DNA of 64,000 bases from Lederbergia sp. NSJ-179. GTDB lineage: Bacteria; Bacillota; Bacilli; Bacillales; Bacillaceae_C. Where the stretch lies: positions 62,001 through 126,000 of the forward strand of contig NZ_JALIFP010000006.1 of NCBI RefSeq assembly GCF_022867885.1, written 5' to 3'. The first letter of the stretch is position 1, and each line of letters opens with the position of its first letter. Below, piece by piece: positions 27,807 to 36,328 of this stretch. The translations under genes and the position numbers were made by a program. Below the pieces are notes generated by a model. That model did not search any database, was not told the origin of the DNA, and worked only from the letters and a program-made list of their open reading frames with translations.

Positions 27807-28469
27807 TTATAACAGGATCACAAAATTAATAACAGCCATGGCAGAAGAGAGGCACCATGAAACGAGATGAACCCCTAAAACGATTAGAAAAAGGGGAATT
27901 CGCTTTAAGGAGGTCATCGTTCGAATCCCTCGATACTGCAGCACCATTACCCAAACTTTAAAAATAGAAATGGAACCAAGTAGAAAAATCGCATATTTAT
28001 AAGTGAAGAGATACTGACCAATAACGCCAAGAGATAATGGTGAGGAATACCAAGGCAAATCAAATCCAATCGCCAAAATGATAAAAGATACTTGCTCCAA
28101 TAAGAGAATCGGCAAGATAAAGGATTGAATGACAACAAATTTCGAATACAGGTCTTCGGAAAACAACCAGAAACAAAGGGCAGGTAATGTTAAAATCATT
28201 CCCCCGTATACAAGCCCAAATAAGAAACGACCAATGACAAAAAGGCCTTTTACACTTTCATATTCGATCGGCGACTCGCCCAATAGTGTAGGAGAAAGAA
28301 CATGACTGCCAATTCCTACCCATCCAGATAAAGAAAAAATCACAGCACTTGCCAATAAAAGCAGAAAAATACGTAAACGCCATCCTTCAATCACTTCAGC
28401 CTTCGCAAGCTTATAGAAACTTTGATTCGGATGAAACAAACCCTTTAAAATTCTCCATTCATAAATCAA
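27807..28469 (-). CDS. Polytopic membrane protein, YknW/Yip1-like
   Basis: About 220 residues with five to six hydrophobic segments. The pattern of an N-terminal 'LFHPNQSFYKL' segment followed by membrane helices is that of Yip1-domain proteins such as B. subtilis YknW. TTG 28469 (MIYEWRIL) is chosen because GGGGG lies 6 bases before it; TTG 28487 also opens the frame. It is upstream of, and close to (26 bases), the HlyD-like gene, suggesting one unit. In B. subtilis YknW helps assemble the YknXYZ transporter. That role here is inference. Confidence 0.65.
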   Translation of the reverse strand: MIYEWRILKGLFHPNQSFYKLAKAEVIEGWRLRIFLLLLASAVIFSLSGWVGIGSHVLSPTLLGESPIEYESVKGLFVIGRFLFGLVYGGMILTLPALCFWLFSEDLYSKFVVIQSFILPILLLEQVSFIILAIGFDLPWYSSPLSLGVIGQYLFTYKYAIFLLGSISIFKVWVMVLQYRGIRTMTSLKRIPLFLIVLGVHLVSWCLSSAMAVINFVILL

Positions 28470-28557
28470 AAAAATCCCCCACTTCAAAAGTCGACATCTC
28501 TATTTTAAATGATTTTTCCATAGAGATGTGAAATTTCTTCTCCATTCTAAAAAACAA

Positions 28558-28730
28558 GGACTTTTGTCGGGGGCCAACAGGATGTTGGCCAGAACGGCGT
28601 GGCGACTGTTGTCGCGCCCTTAGCCGTTCATCGATAAAACAGGATGTTGGCCAGAACGGCGTTGCGCCAGGACGGCGCGCCCTTAGCCGTTTTTCCACTT
28701 CAAGGCGCTTGCGTTTTTCTTTTGATGTTC
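28558..28730. repeat. Dispersed GC-rich repeat, copy 3
   Basis: Contains two 'CAGGATGTTGGCCAGAACGGCG' type blocks (trimmed here: CAGGATGTTGGCCAGAACGG) and ends AAGGCGCTTGCGTTTTTC. It matches blocks near 13070 and 13430 and the 'AAGCGCAAG' ends of copy 1. It separates the XRE gene from the YknW-like gene. Confidence 0.6.
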
Positions 28731-28751
28731 CATTCCCTCTCGACTAACAAA

Positions 28752-29153
28752 TTAGCGGTGGACAAGTTTTAGGATATGTGGAAGAAAAGTACTTACGTCT
28801 CGCTGAATCTTTTCATTAGAGTGGGAGAGGGAAATGAGGAACTTATACAGACTCTCATTATTTTCAATCATCTCAAGGATGCGATGTAACTCGGAATCTC
28901 TGGAGTGTTCACGTAGCATCATTGCCGAGTATTCCTTCCCAGTGTCTTCGCCGAAAAGAATGCGCATTAAATGATCTTGTGGGATGGCATAGGCACGCTG
29001 GAATTGTTGTAAAGTCTCGATCGAAATTTGGCGTTTTCCATGCTCATAATTGGAAAGAGCAGCCTGTGTCATATGTAGTCGTTTAATTGCTTCATCTTGG
29101 CTAATTCCCAAGACTTCTTCCCGGTATCTTTTAAGTTCCTTATGGACTGACAT
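28752..29153 (-). CDS. XRE-family helix-turn-helix regulator
   Basis: About 133 residues. The HTH_3 domain at ~4-60 contains GISQDEAIKRLHMTQAALSN and then YEHGKRQIS, followed by a helical C-terminal region of unknown role. ATG 29153 (MSVHKEL) follows TGGGGGAAA; the frame is open for 30 codons further but without a ribosome site. It is divergent from an unknown 144-residue protein and upstream, past a repeat, of the YknW/YknX-like pair, so it may regulate either. Confidence 0.85.
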   Translation of the reverse strand: MSVHKELKRYREEVLGISQDEAIKRLHMTQAALSNYEHGKRQISIETLQQFQRAYAIPQDHLMRILFGEDTGKEYSAMMLREHSRDSELHRILEMIENNESLYKFLISLSHSNEKIQRDVSTFLPHILKLVHR

Positions 29154-29338
29154 ACTATTTCCCCCATTATCTTTTTTGTTAAACATACCGGCAAAAAAGT
29201 CCAGAAAAGACATTTTATAACAAATCATAATGGAAAATAACATAACGAATTGGATGTGCGGAGAGAAAACGACAAATGAGAAAGTTAATATATAGGTATA
29301 TTTGACTAAAAAAGGGTCTTTTTGACCTTTAAGGGGGA

Positions 29339-29773
29339 ATGAATTTGTTTGTATATGCTAAAATTAAGGGAGTTATGTCCTATGGAAAACGAGTAGGAAG
29401 GGATTATCAATTAGTTTGTCAAGGAAGGGTAGAAAATAGGAGAGAAATTAAATTAAGCCCAATGATTTACTTCTTAGAATCTTCATCTTCGGAAACCTCC
29501 CCAGAACCAGTCGTGCTCCTAACATCATTCTTATTTGTACAAACAGTCATTGACTTAACTAGTAGAACGGAACAAAATGAATGGGACATTAGAATCATCA
29601 TTGATTTAAAAAGTTGGTCGTTCTACATAGAGGATCATGAAGAAAAATCTTTCATGCCAAATGAAATAAAAGTGCTCATCTTTTCTTCCTTTGGTATCCA
29701 AATCGAACAAAAAAGACTGACACTTGATGTGCTAGCCTCAAGAAAACATATTATGAGTGAAAATCATCCTTGA
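29339..29773 (+). CDS. Unknown protein
   Basis: About 142-144 residues. I do not recognise it. The sequence is mixed alpha/beta without a signal peptide or clear membrane helix; a hydrophobic stretch (VVLLTSFLFVQTVIDL) lies mid-protein. AAGGGGG precedes it; ATG 29339 is very close to that site, so TTG 29345 (MFVYAKIK) may be the true start. It is followed by a terminator at 29811. Divergent placement next to an XRE regulator suggests it may be that regulator's target. Confidence 0.6.
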   Translation: MNLFVYAKIKGVMSYGKRVGRDYQLVCQGRVENRREIKLSPMIYFLESSSSETSPEPVVLLTSFLFVQTVIDLTSRTEQNEWDIRIIIDLKSWSFYIEDHEEKSFMPNEIKVLIFSSFGIQIEQKRLTLDVLASRKHIMSENHP

Positions 29774-29810
29774 CAAAGACGGGATGAAAGCGTTTAAAAA
29801 TTTAATCTAA

Positions 29811-29836
29811 AAACAGGGGGACGATCACCCCTGTTT
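29811..29836 (+). terminator. Terminator after the unknown gene
   Basis: AAACAGGGG (29811-29819) pairs with CCCCTGTTT (29828-29836), followed by CTATTTTT. Confidence 0.7.
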
Positions 29837-30012
29837 CTATTTTTCGAAGGTCCCACGCGTTTTAGAGGCTAAAAAGTCTGACATAATGCTAAAATGAATA
29901 CCCGCATTCGTACAGATAACAAATGAGTAAGGTTCTACTATATCCACACATATCTTGGAAATGATATACTATAGAAGTGTGTCAATAAAATGTGAAACAG
30001 GAGTTAACCATA

Positions 30013-30744
30013 TTGGAAAAAGTAGATATCCTTGGGGTAGAGTTTGATTATGTTACCCAACAGGAAATACTAAATATTTTACACCAAAAGATAGAGCGAA
30101 ATAAAAAAGCTTTTGTAGTGACAGCTAATCCAGAAATAGTCATGCATGCTAATAAAGACCCTCAATATATGAACACCCTTCATTTTGCCAATCATATTAT
30201 TGCAGATGGAATCGGGATTATAATAGGATCGAAAATCATTCGCCAACCATTACCGGAAAGGGTTGCAGGCTTTGATCTTATGGTAGAATTACTGAATATC
30301 GCCAATCAGGAAGGCTTACGTGTATTTTTTCTTGGGGCGAAGGAACAAACGCTTGAACAAATGATTCCGAAGATAAAAAGGGAGTATCCGAAATTAGTGA
30401 TAGCTGGATATCATCATGGATTTTTTAAAGGTCATGAGCATACAATTGTTCAGATGGTAAAAGAAGCGAAAGCCGATCTTGTTTTTGTTGCTTTAGGTTT
30501 CCCAAAACAAGAAGAATGGATTCAGAAAAATATTGATTCCTTTGAAAAAGGTATCTTCATGGGAATTGGTGGTAGTTTTGATATTTTGGCAGGAACAGCC
30601 AAACGAGCTCCAGTTTTTTGGCGCAAATTGAATATTGAGTGGCTGCATCGCCTTATTCAACAGCCATCACGTTGGAGGAGAATGCTAGCATTACCTATTT
30701 TTGTAAAAAAAATATTTCAACATAAAAGGAAAAATTCGCGATAA
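30013..30744 (+). CDS. tagA: N-acetylmannosamine transferase TagA/TarA (WecG/CpsF family)
   Basis: About 243 residues. It transfers ManNAc from UDP-ManNAc to undecaprenyl-PP-GlcNAc, the first committed step of WTA linkage-unit synthesis. The family core is clear: VTANPEIVMHANKD (catalytic Asp region), ADGIGIIIGSK, GLRVFFLGAKEQ, FVALGFPKQEEWI, GSFDILAGTAKRAP and the Arg-rich C-terminal membrane-associating tail. TTG 30013 (MEKVDILG) is chosen with CAGGAG 9 bases before; GTG 29992 is also in frame but lacks a site. Its donor is made by the mnaA product encoded at 49615 and its acceptor by the next gene, tagO. Confidence 0.93.
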   Translation: MEKVDILGVEFDYVTQQEILNILHQKIERNKKAFVVTANPEIVMHANKDPQYMNTLHFANHIIADGIGIIIGSKIIRQPLPERVAGFDLMVELLNIANQEGLRVFFLGAKEQTLEQMIPKIKREYPKLVIAGYHHGFFKGHEHTIVQMVKEAKADLVFVALGFPKQEEWIQKNIDSFEKGIFMGIGGSFDILAGTAKRAPVFWRKLNIEWLHRLIQQPSRWRRMLALPIFVKKIFQHKRKNSR

Positions 30745-31101
30745 TAATAGGTAACCTTTTTCGTTTTCATTCGTCAAAGAATAAAAGATTAGTTGAAAAC
30801 GAGATACGGTTCAGCTATTATGTTATTAGGCAATATTACGTTTTTTAGAAGTACTGGCTTAGCTTTACCTAGTCGGTACCGAATATTTTCCAATAAAAGC
30901 TTCCGTATTAGATTGTGGCTGCAAGGATTTGTGTCAGAATGGTGAAGAGGATATACGACAGGGATTCCTTCGATTCAATCACCTTCTAAGACGCTTGTGC
31001 TTCTCTAAAAAAATTTTTCAGAAAAAAATGGCATAAATGTCATTAAACAATATGTCTAGATCTTATAAATTATGCAATATTAATGGCAAGGGGGTTACAA
31101 A
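30745..31101. other. Intergenic region tagA-tagO
   Basis: 357 bases without a supported gene. A 41-codon open frame from ATG 30820 has no ribosome site. No clear terminator or sigma-A promoter was recognised, so whether tagO has its own promoter is open. Confidence 0.4.
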
Positions 31102-32160
31102 TTGGATGTGCTCTATTTCTTTATATGCTTTGTTGCCTCAATCTTAGTAACGCCAGTCATCAAAAAACTTGCAATTAAATGGAATGTAACCGATAAACCG
31201 AATGATCGAAAAGTTCACAGCAAAGCGATGCCTTATCTTGGCGGAGTTGCTATCTATATCAGTTTCATGATTGGTCTTATTCTTTCTCATGAAGACAGTC
31301 CCTATTTATGGCCGATTATCGTTGGCGGTGGCATCATAATCATTACAGGGATTTTGGATGATATTTACGATCTGGCACCGCGATATAAATTTATGGGTCA
31401 ATTGCTTGCGGCTGTTGTCGCCTTAATTGGCGGATTTGACTTAGAGTTCATTAACCTTCCCTTTGGTGGGCAAATGGAATTTGGCTATTTTTCCATTCCG
31501 TTAACCATTATTTGGATCGTCGGTATTACGAATGCCTTTAATTTCATTGATGGATTAGATGGGCTTGCTGCTGGAGTGTCATCCATTGCACTCATTACAT
31601 TAAGTATTATGTCTTTTATGCAAGGTGACTTCTTTGTTTTAACCATTGCGCTTGTGTTATTAGGGAGCACACTTGGCTTTTTACCCTATAATTTTTATCC
31701 AGCCAAAATTTTTATGGGGGATTCGGGCGCCCTATTTTTAGGTTATATGATTGGTGCTCTCTCCTTGCTCGGATTTAAAAATGTGACTTTCTTATCGTTT
31801 GTCATACCGATTATTATACTCGGAGTTCCTATCTCCGATACATTCTTTGCGATGATGCGCCGGTTCATGCAACGAAAGCCATTATCATCAGCAGATAAGC
31901 TGCATTTGCACCATCGTCTGCTCAGTTCCGGTTTCTCACATCGTCAAACGGTCTTGCTCATATATGGCATTTCCACAATGTTTAGCTTAGCGGCCATCAT
32001 CTTTTCAATGGCCACTATCTGGGGCTCCCTACTCATTATCGCCTTACTCTTACTACTCATTGAATTGTTTGCAGAACTGATTGGCCTTGCTGGAAAAGAC
32101 TATAAACCAATTCTAAAAATCATGCGACCCAGAACCAATAGCAGTCGTTACGATGAGTGA
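31102..32160 (+). CDS. tagO: Undecaprenyl-phosphate GlcNAc-1-phosphate transferase
   Basis: A 352-residue integral membrane enzyme of the MraY/WecA family. It attaches GlcNAc-1-phosphate to undecaprenyl phosphate, which starts WTA (and often other wall glycopolymers). About ten to eleven membrane segments. Catalytic and Mg-binding elements: GILDDIYDL at ~90, NAFNFIDGLDGLA at ~147, MGDSGALFLG at ~205 and the HLHHRL loop at ~270. TTG 31102 is 7 bases after AAGGGGG. It is a single-gene unit ended by a terminator. Confidence 0.95.
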   Translation: MDVLYFFICFVASILVTPVIKKLAIKWNVTDKPNDRKVHSKAMPYLGGVAIYISFMIGLILSHEDSPYLWPIIVGGGIIIITGILDDIYDLAPRYKFMGQLLAAVVALIGGFDLEFINLPFGGQMEFGYFSIPLTIIWIVGITNAFNFIDGLDGLAAGVSSIALITLSIMSFMQGDFFVLTIALVLLGSTLGFLPYNFYPAKIFMGDSGALFLGYMIGALSLLGFKNVTFLSFVIPIIILGVPISDTFFAMMRRFMQRKPLSSADKLHLHHRLLSSGFSHRQTVLLIYGISTMFSLAAIIFSMATIWGSLLIIALLLLLIELFAELIGLAGKDYKPILKIMRPRTNSSRYDE

Positions 32161-32165
32161 GTATT

Positions 32166-32210
32166 AAAAAACAAGAGCATTCGTATTTAAACGAAGCTCT
32201 TGTTTTTTTA
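32166..32210 (+). terminator. Terminator after tagO
   Basis: AACAAGAGC-A-TTCGT pairs with ACGAA-GCTCTTGTT around ATTTAA, followed by a T-run. Confidence 0.8.
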
Positions 32211-32339
32211 TGCGAAGAAGAGAGAGCAACTCAAGACAAATTTTGGGGCGTGCCAGGCACCTCTTTAAGAATGGGGGAGAAAATATGTTGAATATCATTT
32301 ATAATGGGTTAAATAAACTATGACTAAAGGGTGACTTAT

Positions 32340-33470
32340 GTGAAAAAGCCATTGTACAAGGTGATTTATGAAAGTATTGCGTACAAAATTAATCGAGGTG
32401 AATTAAGGAAAGGGGATCAAATCCCGTCAGAGAAGGAGTTGGCGGAACAATTCAACGTTAGTAGAATTACGTCCAAAAAAGCATTGGATATACTGTCTCA
32501 AGAAAAATTAATTGAACGAATTCAAGGAAAGGGATCCTTCGTAGCTAAAATGGATCCTGAAACCCTGCCAAAAACAGTCGAAAAACTAAATATGGAAAGC
32601 AAGGAAGTGCTCACAGTTGGTTTGATTATCTCCGGCTTCTCAGACAGCTATGGTTCAACATTAGTGAAACAAATTGAAAAAGAGGTGACAAAGCAGGCAG
32701 GAGTATTATTCCTAAGAATCACACAGGAAAATCTGAAAGAAGAGGAAAAAGCAATTGAAGAGCTTATACATATAGGAGTAAGTGGAATCATTATTTTACC
32801 CGTTCATGGGGAACATTATAATATGAAAATTTTAGAATTGGTGCTAAAAGGCTTCCCTATTCTCCTTCTAGATCGTTATTTACGGGGAATTCAAGCCAGC
32901 TCTGTGTCAACAGATAATATTAGGGCTTCTAAAATGGCAACGAATTATTTATTTTCCCTTGGCCATAAAGATATTGCTTATATTTCTCCGCCTGGGGATG
33001 GGACATCCGTCTTAGCAGAGCGATTGGTTGGGTATCAACAAGCGTTTAACCAGCAACCGTTTCATTATCATCCTGAGTATGTGCTCACAAGTATTGTCTC
33101 AGATTTTCCGGCTTATATGAAGCGAGACGAACAATTTGAAAAGGAACTCAATAAGGTGAAGGATTTTTTAATAAAACATCCTGCCCTAACGGGGTTTGTC
33201 GTTTGTCGATACTCGTTGGCGAAGATTCTTGAATATGTCATCCATAGCTTAGGTAAAAAGATCCCACAAGATTATTCAATTGTTTGTTTTGATTCACCAA
33301 AGCCGGTTATTGGGCCTTCTCCCTTTACTCATATTGCTCAAAATGAAGAGGAAATTGCAAGAAAAGCAGTTGATTTATTGCTTGAACAAATAAACGGTAA
33401 AAGGAGAATCCATAGAGAAGTCATTGATTTTGAACTAGTAGAAGGATTATCCACTAGAAAAATAGAATAG
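32340..33470 (+). CDS. GntR-HTH / LacI-sensor transcriptional regulator (AraR-like)
   Basis: About 376 residues. The N-terminal GntR winged helix (~4-70) contains DQIPSEKELAEQFNVSR and RIQGKGSFVA. It is fused to a LacI/periplasmic-binding-type sensor (~90-372: VGLIISGFSDSY, GVSGIIILP, STDNIRASKMATNYL, LGHKDIAYI), as in B. subtilis AraR. Such regulators release DNA when a sugar binds the sensor. GTG 32340 is preferred, with AAAGG 6-8 bases before; GTG 32331 is in frame. It stands alone between tagO and the LCP gene, so its targets are unknown; a sugar locus elsewhere, or the orphan binding-protein gene, are candidates. Confidence 0.9.
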   Translation: MKKPLYKVIYESIAYKINRGELRKGDQIPSEKELAEQFNVSRITSKKALDILSQEKLIERIQGKGSFVAKMDPETLPKTVEKLNMESKEVLTVGLIISGFSDSYGSTLVKQIEKEVTKQAGVLFLRITQENLKEEEKAIEELIHIGVSGIIILPVHGEHYNMKILELVLKGFPILLLDRYLRGIQASSVSTDNIRASKMATNYLFSLGHKDIAYISPPGDGTSVLAERLVGYQQAFNQQPFHYHPEYVLTSIVSDFPAYMKRDEQFEKELNKVKDFLIKHPALTGFVVCRYSLAKILEYVIHSLGKKIPQDYSIVCFDSPKPVIGPSPFTHIAQNEEEIARKAVDLLLEQINGKRRIHREVIDFELVEGLSTRKIE

Positions 33471-33588
33471 AAAGATAGCTCGGACTCTTTTTTTATTATT
33501 AGTTAACATGTTGATAAATGATAATATAGCATATATGTACGAGCGGTACATGTAAATGCCAATAGTATGGCTGAATTTTTAGAGTGTA

Positions 33589-33715
33589 TTGCTGAAAGCT
33601 TCGGGCGGAAATGCTGAACTTTCCAAAGGGATTGCTGAACTTTTCAAAGGGATTGCTGAACTTTCCAAAGGGATTGCTGAACTTCCCAAAGGAAATGCTG
33701 AACTTTTTAATTCGG
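33589..33715. repeat. 21-bp tandem array, six copies
   Basis: Units at 33589, 33611, 33632, 33653, 33674 and 33695, consensus TTGCTGAACTTTCCAAAGGGA; the first and last are diverged. Since 21 is a multiple of three, every frame stays open and gives low-complexity peptides, but there is no ribosome site and I do not regard it as coding. It lies after the GntR-type gene and before the terminator-like element at 33731. Confidence 0.85.
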
Positions 33716-33730
33716 GACGAGTCATTCACC

Positions 33731-33866
33731 AAAAAAGGGGTTGTCCGAAAAGTGGAAGTGCCCTCAAGTGTAATAATCAGGAAATGTGGATACAGCAAGG
33801 TTTTGAAACATGAAAAGGGGCATCCACAGGTCGAAAATACGACTATCTGGACTGCCCCTTTATTTT
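33731..33866. repeat. Terminator-like repeat element with inverted ends, copy A
   Basis: Ends are near inverted repeats (AAAAAAGGGGTTGTCC and GGACTGCCCCTTTATTTT) with an inner hairpin GTCGAAAATACGAC. A second copy in the same orientation lies at 52562-52693 and shares 'AAGTGTAATAATCAGGAA' and 'ATGAAAAGGGGCATCCA'. It abuts the end of the LCP gene (5 bases), where it can fold as a bidirectional terminator. Confidence 0.7.
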
Positions 33867-33870
33867 TGGC

Positions 33871-34911
33871 TTATTCTTCTTCGTTTGAAGCGGGATTGGC
33901 GACGTTATGAGTGGTGTCGCTAGCTGGTTCAAGACCTAGATGTTGTTTCAGCGCAAGCTTCGTTTCAGCCACGGATTCATCATCCAATTCCCAGTAATAT
34001 ACATTTTGTCCACTGCTGTTTGGGATGTAGCTATCTTTCCCATCAATTGTCAGTGTCTCAATGCTTAAGTTTCTTGTGATGCCATAATCGGCGAAGGCTT
34101 TGATTTCATCAAACGTCATATTCGTTTTCATATTGGCGCCAATCGCATCAATGATTTGGCCGAGTTTTGGAAGTATGGCGCCAGAAGCGGCTTTCTTTGA
34201 AATCGCTTTGATCACTTCTTGCTGCCTTTTCCCACGCTCAATATCGTTATCCATATGCCTTGTTCGCGCAAACGCCAAAGCTTCCTCGCCATCAAGCGTC
34301 TGCAAACCGGGTTCTAAGGAAATGGCATTGGCACGGTCTTTGGAATCCTGTTCTGAAAAGGCAAAAGGCACATCAATTTCCACACCATCAAGAGCATCGA
34401 TAATTTGCATGAATGCCTCAAAATCGACTCTTACATAATAATCAACAGGAATATCCAATAGGTTTTCCACGGTTTCAATCGTAGCTTTGGGACCACCATA
34501 CTTATGGGCATGGTTGATTTTGGTCGAATATCCAACTTCATCGATATAGACATACGAGTCACGAGGGATGGATAAAAGCTTAACTGATTTCTGCTTTTCA
34601 TTCAAGGTTGCAAGCAAAAGAGCGTCTGAACGGGTATTGTCGCCTTCGCTGCGTTTTTCGCTGTCATCAATTCCGATAAACAAAATGGACACATTATCAA
34701 TTTTCGGGTCAACCTTTTTTTCGCGTAGATCCGACTTTCCACCCCGTGCATCCTCATACGAATTCCCCATCATATCTGCCGCTTTACTATATATATGCAC
34801 ACCATAGGTAATCGCTCCAGATGCGATCAACAAAATTGGAAAAACTAAGAACCAGAAAACGCGTCTATTTCGCTTTTTTTTATTTTTTACTTTGATTTGC
34901 TGTCGTCCCAT
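33871..34911 (-). CDS. LytR-CpsA-Psr (LCP) family wall-polymer ligase (TagU-like)
   Basis: A 346-residue type II membrane protein. A Lys/Arg-rich cytoplasmic start and a membrane helix (~18-41) precede an extracytoplasmic LCP domain (~75-300) with ILFIGIDDSE, NTRSDALLLATLN, LLSIPRDSYVYI, KINHAHKYGG, DALDGVEIDV and ALAFARTRHMDNDIERGKRQQ; the conserved Asp and Arg residues that bind the pyrophosphate lipid are present. Such enzymes join WTA or related polymers to peptidoglycan. The C-terminal ~20 residues are a low-complexity tail. ATG 34911 follows AAAGGAG. Its position among WTA genes supports the WTA role. Confidence 0.93.
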   Translation of the reverse strand: MGRQQIKVKNKKKRNRRVFWFLVFPILLIASGAITYGVHIYSKAADMMGNSYEDARGGKSDLREKKVDPKIDNVSILFIGIDDSEKRSEGDNTRSDALLLATLNEKQKSVKLLSIPRDSYVYIDEVGYSTKINHAHKYGGPKATIETVENLLDIPVDYYVRVDFEAFMQIIDALDGVEIDVPFAFSEQDSKDRANAISLEPGLQTLDGEEALAFARTRHMDNDIERGKRQQEVIKAISKKAASGAILPKLGQIIDAIGANMKTNMTFDEIKAFADYGITRNLSIETLTIDGKDSYIPNSSGQNVYYWELDDESVAETKLALKQHLGLEPASDTTHNVANPASNEEE

Positions 34912-34990
34912 AAGGGTGTTCTCCTTTTTATTTCAAAATTTCCCTTACCAAGTTATCTTTTGTCATTAACAAATAAATATGCTACACATT

Positions 34991-35020
34991 ATCATACTAT
35001 GAATCTGCCATTTGATACAA
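34991..35020 (-). promoter_or_regulatory. Promoter of the LCP gene
   Basis: On the minus strand TTGTAT (35020-35015), an 18-base spacer and TATGAT (34996-34991), about 80 bases before the start codon. Confidence 0.5.
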
Positions 35021-35155
35021 TACATTTTGATGACAAATCATGTAATATTGTGTAAAAAGATGCAATCTTCTTTCGCTAGTTTAGCAGTCTGAAATAAGGG
35101 GATCATAATTTTTGTGAATAAATGAAAACGCTTGGGAGTCAACCCTCGGTCACTT

Positions 35156-36328
35156 TTAATGAGACCGCTCTCCGACAGGATATAATGCTTGTACTAATTG
35201 TTCACTTGCATTCCCTCTAGAATATTCATTCCAGTCTTGTGCGAAAGCTTCTATTTGCTTCAAATCATATTCTCCTTTTTCGATCACTGCAATGAGCTCA
35301 TCTGTTGTTTGCACAATCGGTCCTGGCACTAATTTTTCATAATCCTCCCAAAACCCTCGTGTACGACGATATTCTTCTAAATCATAAGCGAAAAAGATCA
35401 TGGGTCTTTGCAATAAGGAGAATTCAAATGGAATTGACGAGTAATCTGAAATTAAGAGATCGGTGACCATCAATAAATGATTGACATTAGGTAAATGGGA
35501 GACGTCATAGACAAAATCAGGAAAGGGATTTTTCCAATCCTCTTGAATCGCCGGATGTAGTCGTAAAAATAACACATATTCCTCGTGAAAGGCATGATAC
35601 ATCTTCGCCACATCTAACGCTAATTGAGAAATATGCATCTGATTATCCCGAAAAGTCGGGGCATACAAGATGACACGTTTTTGTTGGACGATGGGATAAT
35701 GGTAAGCTAAATCGGATTCCACAATTTGCTGATTTAATTCGTCGAAAAAGAAATCCGTCCTTGGGATTCCAGTGCGAATTATTCGTTCAGCCGAAATCCC
35801 GAAGCTTTGTTGAAATATCGCACTCATTTTTTCACTCCCCACAACAACTTGGGTAAATTGCTGATATACTTTTTGAAAACGATCCATAGCTTGGGGCGTG
35901 CGATAATAGATAGAAGGATCCTTCAAACCGAATTTTTTCACCGCACCTGCCGCATGCCATAGCTGTACACAAGCGACATCTCTTTTGAATGAAGTCGCAG
36001 CTAAAAAGCCAAAATAATTATCAACAAAAATATGGGACGAAGTGGCTAAATGAAAGACAGAACGAAGCCAATGGATCGGAGAGCTAGGTTCAACATTCAA
36101 GATCATCCAATCAGAATACCCTGTGAAATCCACCTTACAAGCATCTGTTTTTAAAATCACAATTGGAACATCAGGCTTCATTTTTTTCAAGGCATTCGCC
36201 GTATACAAAGCATTATCCCCAAACGAAGCAACAAAGGTGGACTTCGTTTTAAGAGGATAAAGCTTAAAAAGGGCGAAGACAATACGAAAGACAAATAAAT
36301 ATAAGGTAATCAATAGTTCTCTAACCAT
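35156..36328 (-). CDS. tagB: CDP-glycerol glycerophosphotransferase (TagB/TarB-like)
   Basis: A 390-residue membrane-associated GT-B-type enzyme expected to add the first glycerol phosphate to the ManNAc-GlcNAc lipid. An N-terminal amphipathic/hydrophobic segment (~1-25) is followed by the family core: VQLWHAAGAVKKFG with the catalytic His, GIPRTDFFFD, VILYAPTFRDN, RLHP, LISDYSSIPFEFSLL with the second catalytic motif, and PGPIVQTTDELI. TagB-type is chosen for its ~380-residue length and its coupling with tagD, whose 3' end it overlaps by 8 bases. It is the downstream gene of a tagD-tagB unit. Confidence 0.88.
   Translation of the reverse strand: MVRELLITLYLFVFRIVFALFKLYPLKTKSTFVASFGDNALYTANALKKMKPDVPIVILKTDACKVDFTGYSDWMILNVEPSSPIHWLRSVFHLATSSHIFVDNYFGFLAATSFKRDVACVQLWHAAGAVKKFGLKDPSIYYRTPQAMDRFQKVYQQFTQVVVGSEKMSAIFQQSFGISAERIIRTGIPRTDFFFDELNQQIVESDLAYHYPIVQQKRVILYAPTFRDNQMHISQLALDVAKMYHAFHEEYVLFLRLHPAIQEDWKNPFPDFVYDVSHLPNVNHLLMVTDLLISDYSSIPFEFSLLQRPMIFFAYDLEEYRRTRGFWEDYEKLVPGPIVQTTDELIAVIEKGEYDLKQIEAFAQDWNEYSRGNASEQLVQALYPVGERSH

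Noticed and set aside
29786-29800. A second cre-like sequence (ATGAAAGCGTTTAAA)
   Set aside because: It lies just after a gene and before its terminator, far from any start; one consensus position fails.
32244-32263. Small palindrome GTGCCAGGCAC before the GntR-type gene, considered as an operator
   Set aside because: Only one copy was seen here, and short palindromes of this kind are scattered in Bacillaceae intergenic DNA; no evidence ties it to regulation.
33611-33910. A 99-codon plus-strand frame across the 21-bp repeats
   Set aside because: It is open only because the period is a multiple of three, has no ribosome site and runs into the LCP gene antisense.
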